Assembly (NCBI GenBank): GCA_036639875.1
Contig: JAVWHX010000029.1
Span: 1 to 28,190, forward strand
Length of the DNA: 28,190 nt
Reading direction: 5' to 3'
From: JAVWHX01 sp036639875
GTDB taxonomy: Bacteria; Bacillota_I; Bacilli_A; Erysipelotrichales; Coprobacillaceae
The position numbers and the translations under genes were made by a program. The notes below the pieces were generated by a model. That model was not told the DNA's origin. It searched no databases and was given only the letters and a program-made list of their open reading frames with translations. Positions 1 through 7,826 of the stretch are shown here, in pieces (position 1 is the first letter of the stretch; each line of letters begins with the position of its first letter).

Positions 1-31
1 TCACAATAAGTTCTGCATATTTTTCTATCAT
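1..31 (-). CDS. 5' end of a probable M29-family aminopeptidase (partial)
   Basis: Only the first ten codons lie in the window, reading MIEKYAELIV, so the gene continues beyond the left edge. The ATG (complement of 29-31) follows a GGAAGG ribosome-binding site (complement of 39-44) at a 7-base spacing, which makes this a real translation start. The KYAELIV motif is how many thermophilic-type M29 aminopeptidases (AmpS/PepS) begin; those are cytosolic metal-dependent exopeptidases. Ten residues are too few to prove the family, so the gene is well supported and the product only suggested. It is divergent from the cold-shock gene. Confidence 0.45.
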   Translation of the reverse strand, partial: MIEKYAELIV

Positions 32-62
32 ATTTTTACCTTCCTTTTTCTTATCTATACAA

Positions 63-90
63 ATGATACCCCAATATACTCTAAAGTCAA
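63..90 (-). promoter_or_regulatory. Candidate promoter for the leftward partial gene
   Basis: On the minus strand TTGACT (complement of 85-90) is followed after 16 bases by TATCAT (complement of 63-68). It points at the partial aminopeptidase start and lies back to back with the cold-shock promoter. Confidence 0.4.
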
Positions 91-97
91 CAATAAC

Positions 98-126
98 TTG
101 TCATCAAACAAAGACTATGATATAAT
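98..126 (+). promoter_or_regulatory. Sigma-A promoter of the cold-shock gene
   Basis: TTGTCA (98-103) and a perfect TATAAT (121-126) are separated by exactly 17 bases. Transcription should begin near 132-134, which leaves a leader of about 115 nucleotides before the cold-shock start codon. Confidence 0.8.
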
Positions 127-132
127 GTAGGA

Positions 133-247
133 AGCAAAGAAACACAAAACGTAATTTTCAAAAATATTAATAATTCTGCCAAGATTTAATAGTAAGTTTA
201 AAAATGAAGTATGGTTTTTTGCAAATATTTAAGGAGGTACTTCATAA
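133..247 (+). promoter_or_regulatory. Long cold-shock 5' leader with a hairpin displaying the ribosome-binding site
   Basis: The leader is about 115 nucleotides long, as is usual for cold-shock mRNAs. An 8-base perfect inverted repeat, ATGAAGTA (204-211) and TACTTCAT (238-245), encloses a loop that contains the AAGGAGG site (231-237) and ends three bases before the ATG. This could hold the site open or act in a temperature-dependent rearrangement. The pairing is visible; the regulatory role is inferred from other csp leaders. Confidence 0.5.
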
Positions 248-451
248 ATGAGTACAGGTAAAGTAAAATGGTTTAAATCTGATAAAGGATTCGGTTTCAT
301 CACTGTTGAAGGTGACGAAAAAGATGTATTCGTACATTTCTCTGCAATCCAAACTGATGGTTTCAAAACATTAGAAGAAGGTCAAGCTGTTGAATTCGAC
401 ATCGTTGAAGGAGATAGAGGACCACAAGCTGCTAACGTAACAGTAATCTAA
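248..451 (+). CDS. csp: Cold-shock protein (single CSD domain)
   Basis: This 67-residue protein is a complete cold-shock domain of normal length. It is a five-stranded OB fold that binds single-stranded RNA and DNA and works as an RNA chaperone or transcription antiterminator in the cytoplasm. The RNP1 motif KGFGFI is at about residues 13-18 and the RNP2 motif VFVHF at about 27-31; both carry the nucleic-acid-stacking aromatics. A strong AAGGAGGT site sits ten bases before the ATG. The gene has its own sigma-A promoter, a long leader and a terminator, so it is monocistronic. Paralogues are common in Bacillota, and the exact Csp subtype cannot be told from sequence alone. Confidence 0.97.
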   Translation: MSTGKVKWFKSDKGFGFITVEGDEKDVFVHFSAIQTDGFKTLEEGQAVEFDIVEGDRGPQAANVTVI

Positions 452-461
452 TCGGTTAGCC

Positions 462-488
462 AAAAAAGCACAGTAATGTGCTTTTTTC
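462..488 (+). terminator. Bidirectional intrinsic terminator between csp and the DUF454 gene
   Basis: An 11-base stem (462-472 with 477-487) closes a GTAA loop. Its A-rich left arm and T-rich right arm let it work on both strands, for csp on the plus strand and for the DUF454 gene ending at 494 on the minus strand. Confidence 0.85.
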
Positions 489-493
489 TTTTT

Positions 494-862
494 CTATATA
501 GATACTTGTATTGTTTTGATTTTAAAAATAAAGTAATAGTATTTACATATATACAAACAAACAATAAAAATCCTTAAATAAATATTATCCGATAACAAAA
601 GCGGAAATGCCAACATAATACTTGCAAAGCTAAGAATCATAACTTTACTTTTAAGTGTCATAGCTCTTTCACGAACAAATGAATCAAGATGATTTTGATA
701 TATTTTTGTATTTACAAACCAATCATTCACTTTCTTTGAACTACGTGCAAATAAGAATGCTGCTGCCAATAAAAATGGTGTCGTTGGTATAATTGGCAAA
801 AGAACTCCAATCGCACCTAAAACAAAACAAATAAAACCCAAAACCATATAAATATATTTCAT
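494..862 (-). CDS. DUF454 (YbaN-like) inner-membrane protein
   Basis: This 122-residue protein has three to four hydrophobic segments: about residues 4-22, 25-40, 72-90 and 94-112. The N-terminal stretch with the IPTTPFLLAAAFLFARSS motif (about 25-42) is the hallmark of the DUF454/YbaN family. The family's biochemical function is unknown. It is the last gene of a four-gene leftward unit: it starts nine bases after the Cys-rich protein gene, with GGGAGAA as ribosome-binding site. DUF454 proteins recur beside heme, iron or redox genes in several bacteria, but that link is an association only. Length is normal and nothing looks broken. Confidence 0.85.
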   Translation of the reverse strand: MKYIYMVLGFICFVLGAIGVLLPIIPTTPFLLAAAFLFARSSKKVNDWFVNTKIYQNHLDSFVRERAMTLKSKVMILSFASIMLAFPLLLSDNIYLRIFIVCLYICKYYYFIFKIKTIQVSI

Positions 863-871
863 AAGTTCTCC

Positions 872-1165
872 CTATATTTTAAGTGCATGTTTTATAGTTA
901 ACAAAGGATGAAAAAGCATCATTCTAGGACCACTATATTTCATGACTTTTTTTATTTTCTCTTGCATTTTCTTATCATAACAATGAATAGGACATTGACT
1001 ACAAAATGTCTTTTTCTCCATCATCGGACACTTCTCTATTCTTTTAACTGCATAATTTAATAATCCTTGATATTCATGATTTAAATCTTGATGCTTTTTA
1101 TAATAAAGGTGAATCATGAAAGTGACGATATCTACTTCTCTTTGTCTTTTCTTTTCAATATTCAT
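872..1165 (-). CDS. Nitrous-oxide-stimulated promoter family protein (small Cys-rich)
   Basis: This is a 97-residue soluble protein. The core from about residue 45 to 85 contains KCPMMEKKTFCSQCPIHCY, a four-cysteine cluster that could bind metal or an Fe-S cluster, followed by VMKYSGPRMMLFHP. This is the pattern of the nitrous oxide-stimulated promoter family, which was named after an upstream regulatory observation and has no established activity. The start codon overlaps the stop codon of the ABC half-transporter gene by one base (TAATG), so translation is probably coupled. Its neighbours suggest a role tied to the exporter and the DUF454 protein. Family assignment is firm; function is unknown. 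Confidence 0.85.
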   Translation of the reverse strand: MNIEKKRQREVDIVTFMIHLYYKKHQDLNHEYQGLLNYAVKRIEKCPMMEKKTFCSQCPIHCYDKKMQEKIKKVMKYSGPRMMLFHPLLTIKHALKI

Positions 1166-2799
1166 TAACTTAATCTTCCTTGATTCATAGATATAACATG
1201 AGAAGCAATTTTCATAATTGAAGGACGATGCGAAACCATAACTATTGTTTTGTCCTTTTGATTTAATAATGAACGAAGAATAATTCCCTCATTAATAACA
1301 TCTAGATTACTTGTTGGTTCATCTAATAATATACAAGGAGCATGACTTAAAAACGCCCTTGCTAAAGCTATTCTCTGTTTTTCACCACCAGATAGTGATG
1401 ATCCAAGTTCAGCTACAGTTGTCTCATATCCATTTGGTAAACCGATAATGAATTCATGAATATTTGCTTTTTGACAAGCTTCTATAATATCTGTTTTTGA
1501 TGCATCTAATCTAGCAATTTTAATATTGTTATAAATTGAATCATGGAAAAGAACAGTATCTTGTGTCACATAAGCAAAGAATTGTCGCATTTGCGATGTA
1601 TTAATCGTTTTTAAATCATGAGAATCAATAGTTATTTCCCCTTGTATAGGATCATAGAAACGCATTAAAAGTTTTAACAATGTAGATTTACCACTACCAC
1701 TCTTACCAATAATACCTGTTGTTTGATTTTGGGGAATCGTTAAATCAATATCACTCAATATGATTTCATCATCATAAGCAAAACTTAAACTTGTTGTTTG
1801 AATATCACCAAATGTTTTTTCATCTTGAGAATAAACATCTTGAATAATTTCCTTTTCATCTAACAATTCCAAAACACGTCTACCACTACTTAAGGTTGTC
1901 AATAAGTGATTAGCAAGTGCAGAAAGAGCTAATACAGGAGCAAAACTAGATAACATCAAGACAGTTGCCATAATAATTCTAAAGCCACTAACATCCAATA
2001 ACGAAAGAGTTATAAACATAAGCATAGCAAAGCATATAATAATAGTTTGTGAACTGATAATTTGAGTTATCTCTATCTCTTTCATTAAGCCTTGAGTTTG
2101 TTCTAAATCTTCACTTTGTTTATTTATTTTTTCTTGGGTATAAGAACCCATTTGATATTGTAAGATTGTTGTCATATTTCTGTATGTCTCTAAAACAGAA
2201 CTGCTATATTCACCGACTTTATGACGATATGTATTCCCAATCTTCATCCCTTTTTTATGAACATAGAATGGTATAACCACACCCATACATACATAACCAA
2301 TAGCTGCAATCACCATTGTAACAATATGAATATGAGCAAAGAATTTCAACATAATCAAAGATGTTAAAATCGCTATAATAACAGGCGAAATTGTATGAGC
2401 ATAAAAAACTTCTAATAACTCAACATCATTTGTTATAAGTGAAATTAAGTTTCCTTTGTCTTTACCATCAAGTTTACTTGGTGCTAAGCGTCTTAATGCA
2501 GTATATACATGATCCCGAATAACAGCTAAAAGTTTAAAGGCAATATAATGATTACATGCTTGTTCAATATAATGTAAAACCCCTCTTAAAATAGCAATTA
2601 TTATTAATATATAAAGAATAATAGATAAATCCAGATGAGCATACATTCCAGCAATTTGTAATAATGCCATAACTGATAAAACTGGAATTGCTATTGCACA
2701 TACAAAACCTAATACCCCCATTATAACAGCAAATATCATTGGTATTGTTAATGGTTTTATTAATTTGATAAGTCTTAGTATAACTTTTGTATTACTCAT
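1165..2799 (-). CDS. ABC exporter half-transporter, CydC-like (permease plus ATPase)
   Basis: This 544-residue type IV ABC half-transporter has about six membrane helices in residues 10-295 and a nucleotide-binding domain from about 330. The Walker A motif GKSGSGKST is at about 365-373, the Q-loop Gln at about 413, the LSGGE signature at about 469-473, the Walker B ILLDE with catalytic Glu at about 494, and the switch His at about 524. I chose the ATG at 2797-2799 because it follows TTGGAGG at a proper spacing; an ATG seven codons upstream lies inside the preceding gene and has no such site. It overlaps the upstream half-transporter gene by 8 bases, so the two should form a heterodimer. The CydDC-type architecture suggests export of a small molecule (thiol, heme or drug); the substrate is unknown. 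Confidence 0.9.
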   Translation of the reverse strand: MSNTKVILRLIKLIKPLTIPMIFAVIMGVLGFVCAIAIPVLSVMALLQIAGMYAHLDLSIILYILIIIAILRGVLHYIEQACNHYIAFKLLAVIRDHVYTALRRLAPSKLDGKDKGNLISLITNDVELLEVFYAHTISPVIIAILTSLIMLKFFAHIHIVTMVIAAIGYVCMGVVIPFYVHKKGMKIGNTYRHKVGEYSSSVLETYRNMTTILQYQMGSYTQEKINKQSEDLEQTQGLMKEIEITQIISSQTIIICFAMLMFITLSLLDVSGFRIIMATVLMLSSFAPVLALSALANHLLTTLSSGRRVLELLDEKEIIQDVYSQDEKTFGDIQTTSLSFAYDDEIILSDIDLTIPQNQTTGIIGKSGSGKSTLLKLLMRFYDPIQGEITIDSHDLKTINTSQMRQFFAYVTQDTVLFHDSIYNNIKIARLDASKTDIIEACQKANIHEFIIGLPNGYETTVAELGSSLSGGEKQRIALARAFLSHAPCILLDEPTSNLDVINEGIILRSLLNQKDKTIVMVSHRPSIMKIASHVISMNQGRLS

Positions 2800-4513
2800 A
2801 TTGAAAAACCTCCAATTCACTTTGCTTTAATAATAAATTTGCATAGGTCTGTTGATGAGCAAGTAACTCTTGATGTGTTCCTTGTTCAATCAAACATCCA
2901 TTTTTCATAACTAATATTTGATCACACAAACTCACACTACTTAAACGATGGGTAATCATAATCACTGTTTTTTGACGAGCAAGTTCTTGAATAACTGATA
3001 GAATGTTTTCTTCACTCTCTATATCGATATTACTTGTTGCTTCATCAAAAATATAAACATCACTATCTTTTAACAATGCTCTTGCTAAATTAAGACGTTG
3101 TTTTTGTCCACCACTTAAATCACTACCACCCTCTAAAATCAAAGTATTCAAACCATCTTGATTCTTAAAATACTCATCTAAACAAACTTTCTTTAAAGCT
3201 TTCCAAATATCATCATCAGATATATCTTGATTAAATATAAGATTATCCCTTAATGTCCCTTTAAAAATAGCAGGCTCATGCGTAATATATACAAAACGTT
3301 TTAAAAATGAATCATCATTTATAATCTTTCTATTTTGATTTTGAATCATAATTTCACCATCATAATGTTTATACATACCCATTAATAACTTTGCTATTGT
3401 ACTTTTACCACTACCACTTTCTCCTACAATCCCAACAAACTGATGTGGTTTAACCACAAAAGATATATCTTCAATAATCTTTCTATCATCATTATATTGA
3501 AAAGATAATGATGATACTTGAATATCAATAGCTTCTTGTTTTAGGACTTGTGTTAATTGTTCTTGTTTTATATCTAAGATTTTCATAATCTTATCACTAG
3601 CAGCAATACCATTCATTGCAATATGAAAGAACGAACCTAATTGTCTTAAGGGAATAAAAAATTCAAAAGACATTAAAATAATAAACAAAGCACCAAACAA
3701 ACCAATACTTCCATTCATATAATGAGTAATCGCAAAATAACTTCCCAGTCCTGCCCCACCATAAGCAACAATATCCATAATACTAATACTATTCAATTGC
3801 ATAATTAAGACTCTCATTGTAATTTTTCTAAAGTTCTCTGCTTCTTTATTCATTTGTTGTTGTTTAAATTCATCACTTTGATAAATCTTTAAAGTTGTTA
3901 ATCCTTGAAGATTCTCTAAAAAACTATTCCCTAGTGTTGTATAACTACTCCAATATTTAGATAATAACTTTTTCGCAAACTTTTGAACTAAGATAATCGA
4001 AATTGGAATCAAAGGTACACAAATAAATAATACCAATGCACTTATAAAATCAATAAATGAAACTACAATAAATAATGTTATTGGAGCAAGTAAACTATAA
4101 AATAATTGTGGCAAATACAAACCAAAATAAGTTTCTAATTGATTAATACCCTCTACAGATAATTGTAATAATTCTCCCGTAGAAACATTCTCTTGATAAT
4201 GATTATATAAACATATCACTTTACGCAATATCCTTTGACGCATCATTTTCTTTACAAAACTAGCTCCTAAAAAAGAACATTGATTAGCTTTCTTTAAAAG
4301 ATAAGCTCTTATGAATAAACAAACAATAATACCTATAAAAAGAACACTATAATCTAATAAAACAAAATCTTTACGTACAACACTTACACACAATACACTT
4401 ATAAGAATTGTATTGATAATATTCATAATCAATGCTAGCCATTGATATACAACCTGCTTTTGTACATATTGTTTACTCTCAGGTATTTCTTTTAATAATC
4501 GTCTATCAAACAT
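2792..4513 (-). CDS. ABC exporter half-transporter, CydD-like (permease plus ATPase)
   Basis: This 573-residue partner of the following half-transporter has membrane helices in about residues 25-310 and an ATPase domain from about 330. Walker A GESGSGKST is at 364-372, the LSGGQ signature at 466-470, Walker B VYIFDE ends at Glu491, and the switch His is near 521. The position where ABC proteins carry the Q-loop glutamine reads YITHEPAIF, so it is a histidine (about residue 412), whereas the partner keeps Gln. It is the first gene of the four-gene unit and follows AGGAGG at a normal spacing. The promoter carries two palindromes, so a repressor is expected. CydDC-like pairs export thiols, heme or drugs; no substrate can be fixed here. 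Confidence 0.9.
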   Translation of the reverse strand: MFDRRLLKEIPESKQYVQKQVVYQWLALIMNIINTILISVLCVSVVRKDFVLLDYSVLFIGIIVCLFIRAYLLKKANQCSFLGASFVKKMMRQRILRKVICLYNHYQENVSTGELLQLSVEGINQLETYFGLYLPQLFYSLLAPITLFIVVSFIDFISALVLFICVPLIPISIILVQKFAKKLLSKYWSSYTTLGNSFLENLQGLTTLKIYQSDEFKQQQMNKEAENFRKITMRVLIMQLNSISIMDIVAYGGAGLGSYFAITHYMNGSIGLFGALFIILMSFEFFIPLRQLGSFFHIAMNGIAASDKIMKILDIKQEQLTQVLKQEAIDIQVSSLSFQYNDDRKIIEDISFVVKPHQFVGIVGESGSGKSTIAKLLMGMYKHYDGEIMIQNQNRKIINDDSFLKRFVYITHEPAIFKGTLRDNLIFNQDISDDDIWKALKKVCLDEYFKNQDGLNTLILEGGSDLSGGQKQRLNLARALLKDSDVYIFDEATSNIDIESEENILSVIQELARQKTVIMITHRLSSVSLCDQILVMKNGCLIEQGTHQELLAHQQTYANLLLKQSELEVFQYE

Positions 4514-4526
4514 ATCAACCTCCTAC

Positions 4527-4542
4527 GTTAGCAAAGACTAAC
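4527..4542 (-). promoter_or_regulatory. Proximal operator-like palindrome of the ABC operon
   Basis: GTTAGCAAAGACTAAC is an imperfect palindrome with GTTAG and CTAAC half-sites, lying just downstream of the expected transcription start. Its centre is 26 bases from that of the perfect palindrome at 4553-4568. Confidence 0.65.
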
Positions 4543-4550
4543 TCAAATGT

Positions 4551-4579
4551 ATGTTAGCATATGCTAACTGAAGTGTCAA
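4551..4579 (-). promoter_or_regulatory. Promoter of the ABC operon with an embedded perfect palindrome
   Basis: On the minus strand TTGACA (complement of 4574-4579) and TAACAT (complement of 4551-4556) are 17 bases apart, and a TG extension precedes the -10. The perfect 16-base palindrome GTTAGCATATGCTAAC (4553-4568) fills most of the spacer and runs into the -10, so a bound protein would block RNA polymerase. The half-sites resemble MarR/SlyA-type (TTAGC) or DtxR-type (GTTAG/CTAAC) sites. No regulator is encoded next to it. Confidence 0.75.
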
Positions 4580-4590
4580 ATGTTTTTCAT

Positions 4591-4612
4591 AAAAAAAAGA
4601 GCTATTGCTCTT
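4591..4612 (-). terminator. Terminator of the scpAB operon, overlapping the scpB stop codon
   Basis: AAGAGC and GCTCTT (4597-4602 with 4607-4612) pair around a four-base loop and are followed on the minus strand by eight T residues. The scpB stop codon lies in the stem and loop. Confidence 0.8.
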
Positions 4613-5204
4613 CTTGAATATCTTGATTATCTTGAAGTAAATCTTCTGTATACTTCGTATTAAATATATCTTCTTGATCAAAATCTGCTTTGATTTCTTT
4701 TAATTCTGGTAATTCTGCTAAAGATGTTAAAGAGAAAGCATCCATAAATTCATCAGTAACCCCATATAATATTGGTTTACCTGGTGTATCTTCTCTACCC
4801 ACTTCTTTTACCAAAGCCTTGGCTGCTAACTTTCTAATCATGGCATCACAACCAACACCTCTAATTTCTTCTATTGCAATACGTGAGATAGGTTGATTAT
4901 AGGCAATGATTGCTAGAGTTTCTAAAGCTGCATTAGATAATGTGTTCTCTGCTTGTTCAATCATTCTCTTATAATATTCATGATGTTGTGATAACGTTGC
5001 AAATTTAAAGACTCCTCCAAAGTTTAAAAGTTCAATACCTTTGATCGTTCTTTCATTAACAACTTGAATCAATTCATCCATATATTCAGTAGCATCTTTT
5101 TTATTAATTTGTAATACGGATGAGATTTGTTTAATGGTCAATCCTTCATCCCCCGATAAAAAGAGCATGCCCTCTATCACGCTTAATATTTCATCATGTT
5201 CCAT
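4602..5204 (-). CDS. scpB: ScpB, kleisin-associated subunit of the SMC condensin
   Basis: This 200-residue protein has normal ScpB length. ScpB dimers bind the kleisin ScpA and, with SMC, form the condensin that organises and separates chromosomes. Two winged-helix domains are expected. The N-terminal part (about 1-80) starts MEHDEILSVIEGMLFLSGDE, typical of the family. The second contains ETLAIIAYNQPISRIAIEEIRG (about 94-115), the family's most conserved block, then LYGVTDEFMDAFSL. The acidic C-terminal tail is usual. It starts two bases after the scpA stop codon, with AAGGAGAG at the end of scpA as ribosome-binding site, so the pair is co-transcribed and probably translationally coupled. 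Confidence 0.97.
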   Translation of the reverse strand: MEHDEILSVIEGMLFLSGDEGLTIKQISSVLQINKKDATEYMDELIQVVNERTIKGIELLNFGGVFKFATLSQHHEYYKRMIEQAENTLSNAALETLAIIAYNQPISRIAIEEIRGVGCDAMIRKLAAKALVKEVGREDTPGKPILYGVTDEFMDAFSLTSLAELPELKEIKADFDQEDIFNTKYTEDLLQDNQDIQEEQ

Positions 5205-5205
5205 T

Positions 5206-5931
5206 CTATCTCTCCTTCAAATAAATCTTTTCAAAGTTACTTTCCTGTTCAATAACAAGTTCTTCTGTATTCACTAATACCAATATAGCTAAAAATGTTA
5301 TTACAAAATAAGTCTTAGAAGGTTCGTCAAACAAATCTTCTAAATCAATTCTTTGATTCTTATGTAATTTAAAATAATGTCTAATTTCATCACTTCTATC
5401 ATCAATAGATATTTCAACACGAGCAATCTTTGACTCCATTGGAGTCAATAATGCTTTTCTTTGAAACATCTTTTGCATAGCTCTAATCAAATCGTAAACT
5501 TCTAAATTATCAGGTATTAATTCTGATGTATCAACAACATAATCATCCATTAAAGCAGGTGCTTTGGTATGTAATGTTTTTCTATATTCATAACATTCCC
5601 TAATATCATCTAAAACATCTTTATAGCGTTTATATTCAATCAATCTTCTAATCAATTGTTCTCTTGGATCTTCTTGATAATCATCTTCTAATTCCACTTT
5701 TTCATTAGGCAACAACATCTTACTCTTCATTTCTAAAAGTTGTGTAGCCATAACAAGATACTCAGACATTGTTTCTAATTGAGATGGATCCATAAGATTA
5801 ATATAACTTAAATATTGATCAGTAATTACTGAAACTTCTAATGTCTCAAGATCCATTTCTTTTTCTTTAATCAAATGTAGTAAAAGATCTAACGGTCCTT
5901 GAAAATCATCAAGAATAACTTCATATTCCAT
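5206..5931 (-). CDS. scpA: ScpA, kleisin subunit of the SMC condensin
   Basis: From the ATG at 5929-5931 the protein has 241 residues and starts MEYEVILDDFQGPLDLLLHLI, the canonical ScpA N-terminus that binds the SMC neck. The C-terminal winged helix, which binds the SMC head, is around residues 160-241. I prefer this start to an in-frame ATG 18 codons upstream because the promoter -10 TATAAT (complement of 5954-5959) and an AGGAG site lie between them. ScpA closes the SMC ring and carries ScpB. It is the first gene of a two-gene operon with scpB. Confidence 0.95.
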   Translation of the reverse strand: MEYEVILDDFQGPLDLLLHLIKEKEMDLETLEVSVITDQYLSYINLMDPSQLETMSEYLVMATQLLEMKSKMLLPNEKVELEDDYQEDPREQLIRRLIEYKRYKDVLDDIRECYEYRKTLHTKAPALMDDYVVDTSELIPDNLEVYDLIRAMQKMFQRKALLTPMESKIARVEISIDDRSDEIRHYFKLHKNQRIDLEDLFDEPSKTYFVITFLAILVLVNTEELVIEQESNFEKIYLKER

Positions 5932-5953
5932 TGTCTTCACACTCCTGTCGTTT

Positions 5954-5959
5954 ATTATA
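5954..5959 (-). promoter_or_regulatory. -10 element of the scpAB promoter
   Basis: A perfect TATAAT on the minus strand lies 23 bases before the chosen scpA start. No good -35 is visible at 16-18 bases; a TTGAAG is 20 bases upstream. Confidence 0.45.
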
Positions 5960-5997
5960 ACATATATAATTATAAATTTCTTCAATTATTTGTAAGA

Positions 5998-6047
5998 GAT
6001 AAAATACCCTATAAATAACATTCTATAAAATGTAATCTATAGGGTAT
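5998..6047 (-). terminator. Terminator of the cyuA-DUF885 unit
   Basis: A 10-base stem (6004-6013 with 6038-6047, core ACCC/GGGT) encloses a smaller ACATT/AATGT hairpin and leads into TTTTATC on the minus strand, right after the lipoprotein stop codon. Confidence 0.65.
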
Positions 6048-6050
6048 ATC

Positions 6051-7817
6051 TTATTTTGTTGTATCTATATATTTTTGAACTTGTTTTTCTAAGATATCAA
6101 ATGATGAAGGTCCTGTTTCTAAAATCACTTTATTAAAGTCAGTTTCTTTAAACTTATCTCCTAGCTCTTTTTTAGCATCATCATGTAATTCTTGGAGCCT
6201 CATTCCAGATAGATAATATTGCATATAATTAGTTGGTGTTTCAATAAACAAATCATATTGTTCTTTAAGATCAGTTTCCTCTAGACTTCCAAAATTTTCT
6301 TTCATATATGTTTTATATTCATCATATGTCCATCCTTCATAATGAATCCCAATATCAATCAAACAAACCATTGCTTCGGTAGCCTTTTGATTGAGTTGAT
6401 AAAGTTTGAACTTCCCTTCTTGTTCTTGATAATTTTCTGCATATTGATAAGAATTATTTTCGATATACGTAGCCCATCCTTCACTATATCCATTATAATC
6501 TAACAAATAACGTATTGTTGGTAACTTTAATCTCTTAAAATAAACATGTTGATACATATGCCCTGAAAACCCTTCATGAGCAAGTGTTGTGAATAGATTT
6601 TGATCAAATTTCCCATTTACCCATATTTGTTCTAATTCATCATCCGAAGCATCAATCTTCCCTTGTAAATATGCTGCTGGTGAAAAATTGTCTTTCATTG
6701 CATCAGGAACAGTTTTTACGCTATAGTTAATTGTCTCTGTTTCAGGATAATCTTTCTTTATTTGTTGAGACAAATAATCTATGGTTTCTTCAAATGAAGT
6801 TGATGATGTATACTTCAATGAATCAAAGTCAGTATCTTCAATTATATTTGGGTATTTCACTGAAAGACCTGCCATTTCTACATAACAAGCTTTAATCTGC
6901 TTTTCCAAATACTTCTTTATATCTTTAACTGAATCATCAACTCCTACTTTTGCTTTTAATAAATATTCATAATATTCTTTACCATTAGGTAATTGAGATA
7001 ATCCAACATCATCAGTTCTTCCTTTAATGGTTGATAATTCTTCTTTTAAAATAGTATAAGCTTTTAAATATTTATTCTTTAATAAATCTTCATTTTTCTT
7101 TTTGGCTTCTTGTTTTTGTTGTTCATTTAAAAACTCAACCTTATCAATTTTTTTATTAATATCTTCAATTAGAAAGACATCTTTATCTTTTGTAAAGTTA
7201 TTACATTGTTCTATAACTTTATTTAGAATATTTTGACTCATTCCAACATTTTGTTTTTGTCGTTCTTTTTCATTATCAGCATACTTTTTAAAGACTTCAG
7301 GACTTGTTTCTAAGATATGAAAATAACTATCTAAATCATTTTGTCTTTCAAAAGTATATTCACTTAATAATAACGGTAATTGCGCTTGAAACCCTATAAA
7401 ACTCCCTAAATAATTATTATCTAAATAATAGAATTTATCATCTACTATTCCTCTGTTTAATGAATCTTTTAAAACATCATAAGTTAATTGTTGTGATAAA
7501 GTTAAATCTTTATAAGAAAATGCATCTAACTTCTTTAATAATTCTTTTGAATCATTAGCACTGTCTTGATAATCTTCTTTAGTTGCATAAGGTAAATTCA
7601 ATATTTCTTCATCAAAACCATAATTTTGTGGATTTTTAAACACAAACTCAAGATTCATATCATCTGATGATACAAACTCACTTGGCAAACTATCAACAAA
7701 TACATCAAACTCTTTTCGAACTTCTGCAGAATTGGCTTTAGGCGCACAACCAACAATCCCCAACCCTAATGTCAATACTAATAACCATGATATTATTCTC
7801 TTCTTATTTTTCAACAT
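6051..7817 (-). CDS. DUF885 family metallopeptidase lipoprotein
   Basis: This 588-residue protein has a lipoprotein signal: positively charged MLKNKKR, a hydrophobic stretch, and the lipobox IVGC with Cys24 as the lipidation site. It is therefore anchored on the outer face of the membrane. The rest matches DUF885, helical zinc peptidases related in logic to M32/Taq carboxypeptidases. The motif HEGFSGH is at 414-420 (the family usually has HEGxPGH, so Ser replaces Pro), with a second metal or catalytic segment YSEGWATYIE at about 444-453. It begins nine bases after cyuA. The substrate is unknown; a peptide or cell-wall peptide seems likely. Confidence 0.85.
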   Translation of the reverse strand: MLKNKKRIISWLLVLTLGLGIVGCAPKANSAEVRKEFDVFVDSLPSEFVSSDDMNLEFVFKNPQNYGFDEEILNLPYATKEDYQDSANDSKELLKKLDAFSYKDLTLSQQLTYDVLKDSLNRGIVDDKFYYLDNNYLGSFIGFQAQLPLLLSEYTFERQNDLDSYFHILETSPEVFKKYADNEKERQKQNVGMSQNILNKVIEQCNNFTKDKDVFLIEDINKKIDKVEFLNEQQKQEAKKKNEDLLKNKYLKAYTILKEELSTIKGRTDDVGLSQLPNGKEYYEYLLKAKVGVDDSVKDIKKYLEKQIKACYVEMAGLSVKYPNIIEDTDFDSLKYTSSTSFEETIDYLSQQIKKDYPETETINYSVKTVPDAMKDNFSPAAYLQGKIDASDDELEQIWVNGKFDQNLFTTLAHEGFSGHMYQHVYFKRLKLPTIRYLLDYNGYSEGWATYIENNSYQYAENYQEQEGKFKLYQLNQKATEAMVCLIDIGIHYEGWTYDEYKTYMKENFGSLEETDLKEQYDLFIETPTNYMQYYLSGMRLQELHDDAKKELGDKFKETDFNKVILETGPSSFDILEKQVQKYIDTTK

Positions 7818-7826
7818 AATCTCTCC

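Noticed and set aside
2800..2820. Upstream ATG of the second half-transporter
   Set aside because: It has no good ribosome-binding site, whereas the ATG at 2797-2799 follows TTGGAGG at a proper distance.
4690..4896. Plus-strand open frame of 68 codons
   Set aside because: It lies fully inside scpB on the opposite strand, has no ribosome-binding site and no recognisable protein.
5932..5985. Upstream ATG that would lengthen ScpA by 18 residues
   Set aside because: It precedes the promoter -10 and the ribosome-binding site, and the extension is not seen in ScpA proteins.
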